NCBI GenBank assembly: GCA_900323505.1
Contig: OOIN01000008.1
Location: forward strand, 186,001 to 250,000
Reading direction: 5' to 3'
From: Ustilago trichophora
Taxonomy: Eukaryota; Basidiomycota; Ustilaginomycetes; Ustilaginales; Ustilaginaceae
DNA: 64,000 nucleotides
A model generated the notes under the pieces. It saw only the letters and a list, made by a program, of their open reading frames with translations. It ran no database searches and had not been told where the DNA came from. The position numbers and the translations under genes are program-made. How positions within the stretch are numbered: position 1 is the first letter of the stretch; the number at the start of each line of letters is the position of its first letter. Shown in pieces: positions 32,202 to 42,658 of the stretch.

Positions 32202-34892
32202 CTAAGCGAAGGGATCAAAATCCTTCCAAGCGTCCTTGGAGGCTGTCGCCTTGTTCGCAACGCCAGAGGAAGACGAGGAAGAAGGCTTGTTGGGTTGAAG
32301 GAGGCTTCCTCCCCAACCTGGGGCTGGTGCTGTCGGTGCCATGGTTGCCATCGTTGGAGCAGCGCGAGTGGTTGGAGTGGATTCGATAGCGGGCACTCCA
32401 CCAAAGGAAGACACGGTTGAGGTGGTATTGTTGGTGGACCAGTTGGAACCTGTTGCAGGAGGTAGGGAGATGTTGTAGTTGGGACAGCTACCACCGTTGT
32501 TCGCTGTGCTTGTGGTATTGGTGGGAGGAGGAGGTTTGATGGTAGAAGTGGACGGGGTGTTGGGTTGGAGCACCGAACTCCAAGTAGCGTTTGCAGCGGT
32601 GGATTTGGTCGAAGTGGACAACGAAGACGAAGATGAAGCGTTCAATGTCGGGCGTGTGAAGCTCGGTGGAGGGGCCAGAGCCGGTGCTGCCGCCGCGGTG
32701 AACGATGACGATGACGCCGTGCCACTGCTGCCGGTAACGCTGGCAGAAGGACGAATACCAGAGCCATTGCTTCTGACAGACTTGCCCGTATGCGTAGGAG
32801 TCAACCCCCCAACGGGCGTATTCACGTTCGACACTGCTGGCGAGACATCACTTGCCACTCCAGCAGCACTACCCACACCAAGCGCTCCAAAATCATCCGC
32901 AAGACCAAATGGATCGTCTCCACTCACACTCTTCTGCCCACCCGCCTGGGTCTTTGTCTGCCCGACCAACGTCGCAAAGTCGATCTCACCTCCAGCACCG
33001 ATTCCCGTCACGCCTCCACCCAAACCACCTCCCACCCCAGCTGCCCCATGGGTGGTAGTGTACGAATCCGTATGATCCTGCATCCGCTTAACATCCCTCA
33101 AATGCGCCGAATGCTCCCGTTCCACCCTCTCACTCATCTCCCTAACCGCCTTCATAAACCTCGCAAACTGCTCCGCATTCAACAGCGGCCCCATACTCAT
33201 CACCCACAACTGCGGAATGATCGCCGTCGCCAACGTCTCCCTATCCACTTTGCCCGCCATGCTCTCATGCACCGCCAGTGTAGCTACCATCACACTCGGC
33301 TCCTTGGTCTTGATCCTCGCCAAGATGGGCACCAGCTTCTCGGTCAAGGTGTACTTGTCCAGGATGGAAACCATGCTGTGGAAACAGATGAGACAGTTGA
33401 CTTTGACACTTAGCACTTTGGTCTTTGCGAAGAGCGAGGCGAGTTTGGGGAAAAGCACCTCTTTGACGTGGGCATATTCCAAGATCTCTGCCAAACGCGG
33501 GACCGTTCGAAGCGCTTTCTCCTGCACCATTACGTGTTCGGCCTCCAACGCTGCGTACAGCAACGGCGTCACTTCTTCCCTGAAACCGGTGGGAGAAACT
33601 TTGGGTACGAAGAGCGGTTCGATCTGATCCAACAGCAACAGCATATTCTGCGGTGGATCCTGCACCGAAAATAACGGTTTCAACTTGGGCAGAACGCTAC
33701 TGGTGAATTCGAGAGACGAAAGATTCTTGCTGATATGAAACACATTCGGCAAGATAAACGGCAACAGAGACCGATCTGTCATCAACTCCAAGACGGCAGG
33801 TAAGACCTTTCGCCTCAGCAGACGATCCGAGAATTGCGGAAGAATCTTGAGTAATCCTTTGAGATACTGAACACGTTCTTCCTTTGTTCGACCGGCAAAG
33901 CTGTCGCGTTCCATGAATTTGAGCGTGCTGACGAGGATCGAGTTGAAGTAACCTGCCTGTTGGAACGACGTAGCTGTCAATCGGGCGCCAGGGTAGCGAG
34001 TGAGGAGGTTGGATAGTAGATCGAGCACGTCTTTCCCCATACGGCTCCAACTGGAACTGCCGATGATGGTGCTAAGCTGATCCGCGTTGGCTCGGAGATT
34101 CGGCAACGAGTTGCGATTGCGAAACGGAGGACTGCCCTTGTTGTGGACCGCATACACGACGCATCCCAAACTGTACATGTCGTTTTCCGCGCCCAGCTTC
34201 TCATCCAGGGCATACTCGGGTGCCATATAGTCAAAGTTTCGACTCATCGCAGGCGGTAATGTAGGATCGTAGTCGGGAAACTCCCACTTACCACCCGCTC
34301 CTTGCAACTGGGTCAAAAACGAAAACCCAGCCAACTTCCAATCGCCCTTTGCATTGATCAGAATGCTCTCCGGGCTCATATTCTGATGCACCATCTTGGC
34401 ACCATGCAAAAATTCCAATCCCCTCGCAACCTGCAACAATCCCTTCTGAATCTCCACCTCGTCCAGCTGAACATCCTGTCGATGATCCGATACCAACGCC
34501 TCGGAGAGCGACGCGAAAACCTGTTCCGTCGCAAACGACATGTCCGTCCGCGACTCTTCCAACGGTTCAACAACTTCCAAGATGCAAGGATGACGCAGAC
34601 GGGTGAGCGAGGAGGCTTCTTTCTTGAGCTGGTCGGCGATTCGGGTTCGTACTTGGCCGCGAGTGTTGAAGGTGTGCGTCCAAATCGAGACTACATTTTT
34701 CGATGCTGAGCCGGCAGAGGAGGAGGACGGACCGGAAGAAGCGGCGGTGGTGGACGACGAGGCGTTGCGAGTGGCTTTGTAGATCTTCCACAATCCACAG
34801 TGCGCAGGGGATTGCGATTCGTCAATGGTATAGTTGATCGAAATGTTGGTACGCCCAAAGTAGGAAGAAGCTTGCGAGAGGAAGGAAGCCAT
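32202..34892 (-). CDS. SCYL2-type pseudokinase with HEAT-like repeats
   Basis: 896 residues, intronless. An N-terminal kinase-like domain (about 20-320) has lost catalytic residues: the HRD motif reads HQN (169-171), DFG reads GFS (189-191), and the VAIK Lys appears to be Trp71. The Tyr-Met-Ala-Pro-Glu block (FDYMAPEYALDEKLG) and the DMYSLGCVVYA helix are kept for fold. Residues about 330-600 form HEAT/ARM-like helical repeats (e.g. FPKLASLFAKTKVLSVKVNCLICFHSM region). The C-terminal 250 residues are low-complexity Ser/Thr/Gly/Pro with DPFG and DPFA motifs, which can bind adaptin or EH-domain proteins. This is the SCYL2/CVAK104/Ppk32 plan, linked to clathrin-coated vesicle traffic between Golgi and endosomes. 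Confidence 0.87.
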   Translation of the reverse strand: MASFLSQASSYFGRTNISINYTIDESQSPAHCGLWKIYKATRNASSSTTAASSGPSSSSAGSASKNVVSIWTHTFNTRGQVRTRIADQLKKEASSLTRLRHPCILEVVEPLEESRTDMSFATEQVFASLSEALVSDHRQDVQLDEVEIQKGLLQVARGLEFLHGAKMVHQNMSPESILINAKGDWKLAGFSFLTQLQGAGGKWEFPDYDPTLPPAMSRNFDYMAPEYALDEKLGAENDMYSLGCVVYAVHNKGSPPFRNRNSLPNLRANADQLSTIIGSSSWSRMGKDVLDLLSNLLTRYPGARLTATSFQQAGYFNSILVSTLKFMERDSFAGRTKEERVQYLKGLLKILPQFSDRLLRRKVLPAVLELMTDRSLLPFILPNVFHISKNLSSLEFTSSVLPKLKPLFSVQDPPQNMLLLLDQIEPLFVPKVSPTGFREEVTPLLYAALEAEHVMVQEKALRTVPRLAEILEYAHVKEVLFPKLASLFAKTKVLSVKVNCLICFHSMVSILDKYTLTEKLVPILARIKTKEPSVMVATLAVHESMAGKVDRETLATAIIPQLWVMSMGPLLNAEQFARFMKAVREMSERVEREHSAHLRDVKRMQDHTDSYTTTHGAAGVGGGLGGGVTGIGAGGEIDFATLVGQTKTQAGGQKSVSGDDPFGLADDFGALGVGSAAGVASDVSPAVSNVNTPVGGLTPTHTGKSVRSNGSGIRPSASVTGSSGTASSSSFTAAAAPALAPPPSFTRPTLNASSSSSLSTSTKSTAANATWSSVLQPNTPSTSTIKPPPPTNTTSTANNGGSCPNYNISLPPATGSNWSTNNTTSTVSSFGGVPAIESTPTTRAAPTMATMAPTAPAPGWGGSLLQPNKPSSSSSSGVANKATASKDAWKDFDPFA

Positions 34893-35582
34893 CTTGGACG
34901 AACGACGACCCTACTTCCCTCTTCAGATATAAGGAACTAGCACTGCGCTGTGGTATGGATGTTAGCCTATGTACAATACAGTAGGCACCGAGATAACTGG
35001 TGTTGCCCGTCGTGCAGGTGTTAGAAGAAATGATGATGGCGGAGAAGCAAGGAAAGGGTGTATAGCGTGTGGGGGGCCAATCACAGCCGAAGTTGGAAAT
35101 TCAAGAGATCAACACTTTTGAGTTGCGTGGCAGCTTGACCTTGTCTCGGCATCTCGGAATTTCTTCCACGCGCCGCCAGTCCCGCCCGAGCACGGCGCAT
35201 CAACCACGCTTTCTCTTCAGACCTCAACTTTCTTCCACATGGTCGTGCGACACATCCGTTCGATACTTCAGCTCAACACACAAGAGTAACAAGAATGACA
35301 TTGACACTTCATCGTTGACGAGGGCTGCTTGGATGCAAGAGGTAGAACACGAGAGAAGAAATGGAAACATTGCTTTGCGTAAAATGTAAAACTGATTGCG
35401 TACGTTGCGATTAGTGACACGACAAGGTGCGAGCGAATTTGATAGCGTGGGTATGATGGTTTTGGACAATGATAAATGGTAACCAGCGAGTCGATGCTGT
35501 GTGGTTCAGGTTGGTATCGTATCGTGGGGCAAGAGGTGGGTATCAGGGACGATGGCATGGCGAGGAAATAGAGCTGTGGCAT
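34893..35582. other. intergenic region upstream of the SCYL2-like gene
   Basis: 690 nt between two minus-strand genes. A plus-strand open frame near 35070-35390 has no usable ATG. No gene supported. Confidence 0.55.
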
Positions 35583-36929
35583 TCAGTCCCAGCCACTGGG
35601 TTCGTTCGCATCGGTGGCGTCTGGCAGAGCATCAGGATCGTGGCCTTCAGGGTTCTCCGCGTCTGCAAGATCCACCACATCTTCTTCACGACCCACGGCA
35701 GCAGCGAGGTTGAGCTGCCTTCCCGAGCTGTCGACCACGGCACCTCGACGTCCGAGTCCGATACCGTAGCCATTGTCTTTCTTGTGACCATGCCCTTGCT
35801 CCTCGTACGGGTCGTGCCATTTGGCTCGGCACCAGATGCACGTTCTGGCAAAACCTCTTGTTTTAAACCAAGTTTCGAGGCAGTCGGTGTGAATGGGACG
35901 TCCGCACGACTCGAGACAGAACTCGAGGCCTTCGACGCTGCCAGGTTCGAGGTCCTCGTAGCAGACACCGCAGACGTCGCCTTCTTCGGGAATCAGTCGT
36001 TTGCCGACGGGAGCATCGTTCGAGCCAGATGCCGAAGAGTCAGGCGCTGACTCGGATCCGTCCGACTTGTATCCTACCGCCTTCTTCCAAGCATCGCGGA
36101 GCTCCGGCTTGGCGAGCGCCTGGGCAACGGGATCATTGAGAGCTTCGTCAAACACTTGCTGAACCTGCTCGTCGGTGAGTCGAATGTTTGAGTAAACAGG
36201 CAGATGACTCGCAAGTCGCAAGACCTTGATATATACGAAGAGAAGGTGTTTGCACACTTGACGGCGCAGCTTGAAGTCCATGCACGAGCAACTGACGTTG
36301 CGGTCGATGAGAATCTTGTAGACGTTGCCTTTGGATCCACAAACGTCGAAAGCCTCCTTGAGCTGCACGCCGTCGCGGTAGCGGTGAATGAGGTAGAGGC
36401 GCTCGTGGTGGGCCTTGGAGATACGCTTGATTGTGGCATCATCAAGCTTCTTGAAATGCTTGTCCTTTCGAATCTCTTCGAGCTTGGCACGTTCGAGCGC
36501 GGCTTTGCTGGGCTTTTTCGGTTTGGCCTCCTTCTCAGCTGCCTTGCTCTTGCGCTTAGCTGGACTAGAGCTGGTGGCCGATATGTCCTTGGGCGTGCTC
36601 GAAGAAGCAGCCGGCTTCTTGTACCTTCGACTCGCGCCCTCGTCGAGCTCATCGATCTCGCATGGGGAGAGGGAGCGGGCAGGAGATCGGGAAGCCGAGT
36701 TGGTCGACCTCTTACGCTTGATGGGCGATGCAGAAGGAGCCCGTCGGCTGGGGTGATTCGAGTTGAGGCCCGAAGCATCGTCCTTGGGTTCCTGCGAAGA
36801 TGAAGCCTTAGGAATGGCGGGGAGCTTGTTTCTTGCAGACTTGCGCGTGGGTGCTCGACGGGCCGAGGGCCTGATGTTAGGGCCTTGAGCATCGACTACG
36901 ACGAAGCCCTCGTCATCGGAAGTGCCCAT
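35583..36929 (-). CDS. SWIM and RING zinc-finger protein (ZSWIM2-like E3 ligase)
   Basis: 448 residues, intronless; ATG at 36929. The N-terminal 150 residues are basic and disordered with several Arg/Lys-rich patches that could be nuclear signals. A SWIM finger follows (C214-x-C216 ... C226-x-H228, in VSCSCMDFKLRRQVCKHLLF). Then a RING-type finger with C320, C323, C338, C342, H347, C350, C364 and C367 (C3HC4-like, with the Trp of CRAKW after the last Cys). SWIM plus RING is the layout of ZSWIM2/MEX, an E3 ubiquitin ligase, so an E3 role is likely; the substrate is unknown. The C-terminal 80 residues are acidic. Confidence 0.82.
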   Translation of the reverse strand: MGTSDDEGFVVVDAQGPNIRPSARRAPTRKSARNKLPAIPKASSSQEPKDDASGLNSNHPSRRAPSASPIKRKRSTNSASRSPARSLSPCEIDELDEGASRRYKKPAASSSTPKDISATSSSPAKRKSKAAEKEAKPKKPSKAALERAKLEEIRKDKHFKKLDDATIKRISKAHHERLYLIHRYRDGVQLKEAFDVCGSKGNVYKILIDRNVSCSCMDFKLRRQVCKHLLFVYIKVLRLASHLPVYSNIRLTDEQVQQVFDEALNDPVAQALAKPELRDAWKKAVGYKSDGSESAPDSSASGSNDAPVGKRLIPEEGDVCGVCYEDLEPGSVEGLEFCLESCGRPIHTDCLETWFKTRGFARTCIWCRAKWHDPYEEQGHGHKKDNGYGIGLGRRGAVVDSSGRQLNLAAAVGREEDVVDLADAENPEGHDPDALPDATDANEPSGWD

Positions 36930-37732
36930 CTTGTAGTGGTGAGTAAGAACAAGGATCGGTCACAGAGCCACCCCTTAGGAGTGACCGAACGGCGAGGTCG
37001 ACTGTTGGTTCAGCTGAAGGGAAGTTGAAAATATGGGTCGAAGGTCGACTGCAAGGTCGAAGCGCAAAGTGTTATACGAGAGGATGGAAGGTCGGAGCAT
37101 GCGATGGGATGAAGTGCGAGAGAGGCAAAGGGTGAAGATGTGGTGTGGATGCCGTCGAAGAAGGGACCTTTAAGCTTGCAGGCTTGAGGGCGCTGAGCTC
37201 GAGGACATGCGCAGCAGTCTGAGGACACGGACCCAAGGGAGATGAGATTGTGTGAGATGGAGGATGGATGGCAAAGGCAAAGCGTGGAGGAGTACAGTAA
37301 ATGCACACAGAAATACCAACAGGGATGATCAGCTTTTTGACACATTCGCCTGCAGATCAAGACTCAGCCAATTCGGAACTGAGCCGAATCGCCACAAGAG
37401 TGTCTAAGAAAGAAGGACCCTGCATCAATCAAGGCCTTCAAAAAATAACAAAGTTGAAAATCACAGATATGAGAAATATGGCTCAGCTTGGCTCAAGCTC
37501 AAATGACTCACTTCTCATGACGCTCGTGTCTAGCGCTCAGATCATCTTGAAAAGGTGGTCTTGTGATTCAGCCATAGATACAAGCGGGGTATATTCAAAT
37601 CGTATGGTCTTGAGCCGACCGACAAATAGAGCTGCACACAGAGGGAGGGTCGAAAACAGAAATAAGAGAATCTCGAGGCCGAGTCTGATTGCAAAGCGTG
37701 ACACGCTTGCAATGCAAGTTTGTATGCGCTGC
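36930..37732. other. intergenic region
   Basis: 803 nt between the Sos7-like stop and the SWIM-RING start, both on the minus strand. Includes a TACAGTA copy at about 37293. No gene supported. Confidence 0.55.
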
Positions 37733-39418
37733 TCAGAATGCAGCCAAGACCTCTTGGACGATCAAGGGCACATCGTTGGCTTTCTGCAACGCTCTGAGCC
37801 TCGCCATGGAAGCCTCGGGCATGTCGTACTGTTCGCCCTTGGACGATGTCACGGTCACTTCATCGATGCGACCACCGACATCCTTGAAGCGCAAATTGAC
37901 ATGGACGAGCGACTGGTCAGGTAGCGCAATCGACTTGCGTTTGCGTCGTGTCGTCGTGGCCTTTGCTGCCGCGTCTTGCGGTTGTTGCTGCGAGTTGATG
38001 ACGGAATCTAGAGGAAGCTTGTAGGTGATGCGGATCTCGTTGGGAGAGATAGCTTCGATCTCATCGATGCCCAGAAGAGATCGCAGCAAGCTGATGGTGG
38101 CGGCATGGCTGGCGCAGAGACGTTCGGTCTCGAGATCTCGACCACCATCGACGCCCATACCCATCTTGGCCTCGTTGGCAAACTTCTCCGCCAGCGAGCG
38201 TTCTGCGTTGATCCTGTCCAACGCCCTCAACGATGAGACGAGATCCTTCTTGGTCGCCTCGATCGCCTTTTTGACATCGGTTGTCTTGCCCTCGAGTGTC
38301 GTCATCTCCTGGATCTGGGTGTCACAGTACTCTTCGGCTTCGGTGGTGGTCAGTGGACCGTCTCGTCCTGCAATCGCAGCGACGCTACCGCCCTTGCCAT
38401 GGTTCTGAGCGCGAATCTTTGCCAGCTCGAGCTCCATATCGCCAATCTCCTTGATGAGCAGCTCGGCCTCGCGACTGTCCCTTTCGACCGCCTGCCATGG
38501 CTCGAACAGCTCGTCGGCTGCTGCATCCACCTCTTTTCTCAAGCCTCGTACCTCGGCCTTGGCTTCGGTGAGCTGCGTCTTGAGCGTCTTGGCGACACGC
38601 TCGCGTTCTGCCACTTCGGCGGCAGAGTAGACGGTAGCTTCCTTTCCTGATTCCAAATCGTCCTGAATGTCGGCCATGAATCGCATCTTGGTCTCTTGTT
38701 CGAGGTAGATGAACTTGAGTTTCTTAAAGTAATCCTGAAGGCAGTAAGCGAAGGCGACGAATCGTCAAGAGACGACACGAGGGCGCGTGTCAGCATGTCA
38801 GCATGTTTCTTGGGCGGAAGTATGGCGTCGGCTTTTGATTGTCAACTTACGAGCAACAGCCTTTCCTCCTCGATGAGTCCTTCTGGCCATTCCTTGTAGA
38901 TGGCCCAGTTGATGTCCAGCTCGCCCTCACCGGCAAACTGCGACATGCTGCTGCGTCTACGTTTGGCTGGTGACGCATTGTCTCCAAAGAGTCGCCTCTG
39001 ATTGCTACGATCCGCTTTGGAGAGAAGCTGATCTCGAAGTGTGTGCAGAGAGAGGTTGTCTGGTGAGATTTCGAAAGCGTTGGTGGCCATCTTGGTGGGA
39101 GAGCGGGCTGATAGTTGGGGACCCAAGTCTGCAAGAATACTGTTGTAGCGCAGCACCACGATAGAGACCAAGTCAGAGGAAGATGAGAAGTTAGTATTTA
39201 GTCCAAGCACAATGTGCACTTTAGCAGCGCTCTACTGACGTTCTGGCTTGGTTGATCAGGGTCTTGACAGCGTCTGTGTTGAGATCCATCGAAACGCTGG
39301 TTCTACTCTCGTCTTCTTGGTCGTCGGCTTCTCCAAATTGCACCTTTCGTGCGCGCGTCGGTGCTTCCGTCTCGGAAGTGCGACCGCGTGAGCTTCGTCT
39401 TGAACTGGGACCGGCCAT
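37733..39418 (-). CDS. Sos7-like kinetochore protein
   Basis: 489 residues from three exons on the minus strand: 39418-39240, 39139-38851 and 38734-37733. Intron 1 (39239-39140, 100 nt) has donor GTCAGT, a perfect TACTAAC branch site and acceptor ACAACAG; only this acceptor, not the CAG nearer the gene, keeps frame. Intron 2 (38850-38735) has donor GTAAGT and acceptor TTCAG, phase 0. Exon 3 opens with DYFKKLKFIYLEQETKMRFM, close to the LKFxYLEQxTKxKF signature I know from fungal Sos7 proteins. Long coiled coil follows (about residues 180-360), then a globular C-terminus (LLRSLLGIDEIEAISPNEI). Sos7/Kre28/Zwint-like proteins pair with KNL1/Spc7 in the KMN network. Function is inferred from that short signature and the overall plan. 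Confidence 0.7.
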
Positions 39419-39674
39419 GGTGCCAATGTTGTGTCTCTGTGACGTGGTAAGTATTCGATCGAGAGCTGAGCAAGTGTGTCGTAGCGAACTCGAATGCGGA
39501 CCACGAGTGTTGACCTTGTTGTGGTGATTGTGATGATGTTGAAAGGGTCGAGGATCGTGACGAGAAAGCAACACGCGATTTTGAAAGCAAACACCTCGGA
39601 CGCGCCTCGAGAAAAGACCAACACACAACACAACCAACGCCTGCCGTGCTAACCCTGCGTCAAAGCACACACGT

Positions 39675-39741
<67 letters not shown>

Positions 39742-40078
39742 GCTGCTGCTCCACTTTGCGCCTAAAAAAAAAAAAGGGTTGGCTTCTGCGCATACACTAT
39801 ACGCCTGGCTAACTGATTCAGGGTTCACACACTCAGCAGCCATTCCGCCACTCTCAATTCCTGAAGAAGAACGAGATCTCATCTTGCTCTTTGCCGCTCC
39901 TTCATCTTGGCCTTGTTCGGTGGGCGTGGCCGTTTTTGCGCTTCCGAATCAGCGCCAAACACACTTTCCTCCTCTTCTCCTCACACATTCAGCCAGGCCA
40001 CCAAGTCTTTTCTCTCCATGAGGCCTCCAATCCTTTCGCTCAACAGCCCCAACCAAAGCTTGCATTTACGCGGTTGGG
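39419..40078. promoter_or_regulatory. divergent promoter region with poly(T)
   Basis: 660 nt between the Sos7-like ATG and the ATG of the 40079 gene. It contains a 63-T run and a shorter A run at 39764-39774. Such poly(dA:dT) exclude nucleosomes, so it may keep both promoters open; inference. Confidence 0.45.
39678..39740. repeat. 63-nt homopolymer T tract
   Basis: Counted directly as 63 consecutive T. The true length is uncertain because long homopolymers are prone to sequencing and slippage error. Confidence 0.9.
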
Positions 40079-42658
40079 ATGATCGTCGAAGACATCTTGC
40101 TAGCCACCAGTGCGCTCACCTTGTCTCCTCGCAAGGATAGCAGCGGCTGCATCCTGTCCGTCTCAACCTGCAAAAGTGATCGCAGCAACCAACTTCTCCC
40201 ATACGCACCTTCACGTCGACAGAACGGCGCATCGGCCATCCCTTATCCTCGCGATTTTACTCTCATCAAGCCCTCGGTCGTCCCAGCACTCTCGACGTTG
40301 ATTGGCAGCGCACGTCGAGTCGGATCCGACCCAAAGATGCCAAGAGGAGTCAAAAGACCTAGTGCCGGGCTCGAAGACGCTCAGGACAGCTTGACCTCGA
40401 AAGCTACTTCAGCTTCTGCCAAGCCAGCGAAGCCTGCAGACAATCATGCTTCCCGTGCTTACGAGCCAATCGTCATCTCGGATGATTCCGACTCCGACCT
40501 AGATCCTGGACCTGCGCAAAAACATCCCAACGCTCTCTTCGCACAAACCCTATCAAGCAAGTTCACCTATCACAGTCCCACCAAGGCGCCACCCCAACGC
40601 AAGACAATCTCCACCAAGTCCAACTCAGAGGTACTTCAGCCAACTGCCAGTTCAGCACGCCTTCCTATCACATTGTCATCATCATCATCATCATTACCAG
40701 CAGCAGCAGCCAAAACACACTCTCCCTTTGTAAAAGAGGACACGTCCACATCGACATCGACATCTCTAAACGACCCTTCAGTGCCTGTTCGAAAGAAACC
40801 CAAGACTTCCAAAGCTGCTCCGCACGCAGCGATGCAACTTAAGAAGACAATCGAGCGTGCCAAGGAGGCCGGCGTCTCTCCCCTAGATCTCTCTCCAGTG
40901 TCTGCCGCAGGTTTTCGACTCCTTTCTCGATGCTCCTTTTGCGCCCAGGCCTTTACCAAGGCGCCTGCACCCAAGGTCAAGCAACAACACATGGCTTTCT
41001 GCGCCGCCCTCAGCAAGATCGCTAGCACCGAAACAGCCGTCAGTCTCATCGCTGATGATGTCCGAAGCGCCCTTGAACGCGACGAGGCGGACAAGAGGAA
41101 AGTTCGAGACGACCGAACCATGCTCCAAGACGTGGTGCAAGAAGCCGACATTGTCATGCATGAGGGTCGTGCAAGCCAGATCGCAGCCTCACCCAAGAAG
41201 CGCGGCAAAGATGCTGTTATCACCAAAAAGGCCATCAAACGTTCCACCAAGCTACCCCTCTTTGTTTCGGAACAGCATTCCGACACTCACGCTTCAGCAT
41301 CGCACGCCAAACACAAGCTGTTACCCGCTCGTGAGGCAATGGCTGCTGCTCGTGACATCGCCAATCAGCTGATCGGGAGCTCCATCCCCCTCGCCATGCA
41401 CTCGAGCAAAGTCGAACAAGATGACGAAAGCAACGGCAAAACCGAAGCTGTCCACGAGCCTTCTCACACATCTTTCGAAGATGCTGTGCTCATCACTCCG
41501 AAGAAGAGGAAAGAGCGATCCTTCACGCCTGTCGATGATGTCAGCCATGCCCAGAAGGATGGCAACAGAGATGCCAGCAAGATCCTCTCCGATTTGTCCC
41601 TCGAACAGGTCTTGGCATCCATCTCGCCAGCCAGCCCGGAGAAAAAGAGCCCTGTCAAAGCACTACAAGTGTCTCGCCAGCGTCAAGCTTCGCGGGAGCA
41701 AGACATGTCCTTGGGGATTGATGGTGCGAGGCACAGCCTCGGCAGCCCAAGCCACTTGAGCTCTAGTAGTCCAGGCTCCAGCTTGCCCCGAACCCAGGCT
41801 TTTGGTCCCTCAAAGCTGGCTCAACGACAGCAAGCTTCTGCGGGTCCCAAGCTTTTCGGTGCCGAAACAACTAGTCGTTCACTTCTCGATCTCGTCAGCG
41901 ACAAGCGCGAGGCAGATTCTAGCCCGACTCGCGGCGAGACCAAGCGAAAGGTCATCGATACTGACGTTCAGGACATCGATGCAAAGAGACAGAAGTCGAC
42001 CGCGCTCGACTCTGACATGGATGTTGATGATCAGACTGTCGATACAGCGCTTTCGGCTCAGCCCGGCGAATTTCATCATTCAACCACTGGTAAGCTTCAA
42101 GATCATGAACCTAGTCCAAGCCACACCGAACCACTCGCGACAAGGGAGAAAGTCACATCTCAGAACATTGACACCAAGGCTTCGCCTCGACTCGAACAGG
42201 CTGCCGCAGAAGAGCCGGAGACGTCTAGATCGATGCTCAGGGATGGCAGCGACGAGAAAACTGCAGAGTTCGACGCCGAGAGCATCGAGGAAGACGATGA
42301 CGATGAGGACGCGCAATCCTACCTCGAACTCCTCGAGCCGCTCGAACCACCGCCCGATCCTATCATCTCGCAAACATGCAGTCTCTCTGAATCTTCGTTC
42401 GACGACGAGGTAGATGGACCAGATGCATCAGAGATCGCCTACAGAAGCAGAAGGATGCTGATCGCAAGTGGCGGCGGCTCCATCACGCTCGACTATCGCC
42501 GCAAAACAGGTCGCGCCGACGCATCCTCACGTACTTCACGCGAGACTGTCTTCCCAGCATGTTCCCAAAACCAAGCACGCTACCGCTCCGTATCAAACTC
42601 TGATCCCGAACTCTTGCTCGTCACAGACGACAGCTGCAGTAGCAGTCCTCAGCCATAA
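40079..42658 (+). CDS. disordered protein with SIM and C2HC zinc motif
   Basis: 859 residues from the ATG at 40079; an in-frame ATG at 40337 (residue 87, MPRGVKRPSAG) is an alternative start. I do not recognise it firmly. A SUMO-interacting motif (PIVISDDSDSD, about 129-139) is followed by a single C2HC zinc motif (C285, C288, H304, C308) that resembles UBZ-type ubiquitin-binding fingers. The rest is Ser/Pro/Lys/Asp-rich and disordered with many S/T-P and SQ sites and an acidic block at about 740. SIM plus UBZ-like finger occurs in DNA-repair scaffolds such as SLX4 or Rad18, so a nuclear repair scaffold is possible, but the C-terminus does not show an SLX1-binding domain. Divergent from the Sos7-like gene. 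Confidence 0.75.
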   Translation: MIVEDILLATSALTLSPRKDSSGCILSVSTCKSDRSNQLLPYAPSRRQNGASAIPYPRDFTLIKPSVVPALSTLIGSARRVGSDPKMPRGVKRPSAGLEDAQDSLTSKATSASAKPAKPADNHASRAYEPIVISDDSDSDLDPGPAQKHPNALFAQTLSSKFTYHSPTKAPPQRKTISTKSNSEVLQPTASSARLPITLSSSSSSLPAAAAKTHSPFVKEDTSTSTSTSLNDPSVPVRKKPKTSKAAPHAAMQLKKTIERAKEAGVSPLDLSPVSAAGFRLLSRCSFCAQAFTKAPAPKVKQQHMAFCAALSKIASTETAVSLIADDVRSALERDEADKRKVRDDRTMLQDVVQEADIVMHEGRASQIAASPKKRGKDAVITKKAIKRSTKLPLFVSEQHSDTHASASHAKHKLLPAREAMAAARDIANQLIGSSIPLAMHSSKVEQDDESNGKTEAVHEPSHTSFEDAVLITPKKRKERSFTPVDDVSHAQKDGNRDASKILSDLSLEQVLASISPASPEKKSPVKALQVSRQRQASREQDMSLGIDGARHSLGSPSHLSSSSPGSSLPRTQAFGPSKLAQRQQASAGPKLFGAETTSRSLLDLVSDKREADSSPTRGETKRKVIDTDVQDIDAKRQKSTALDSDMDVDDQTVDTALSAQPGEFHHSTTGKLQDHEPSPSHTEPLATREKVTSQNIDTKASPRLEQAAAEEPETSRSMLRDGSDEKTAEFDAESIEEDDDDEDAQSYLELLEPLEPPPDPIISQTCSLSESSFDDEVDGPDASEIAYRSRRMLIASGGGSITLDYRRKTGRADASSRTSRETVFPACSQNQARYRSVSNSDPELLLVTDDSCSSSPQP

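Noticed and set aside
35069..35389. 106-codon plus-strand frame upstream of the SCYL2-like gene
   Set aside because: No ATG until close to its end, no motif; lies in a promoter region.
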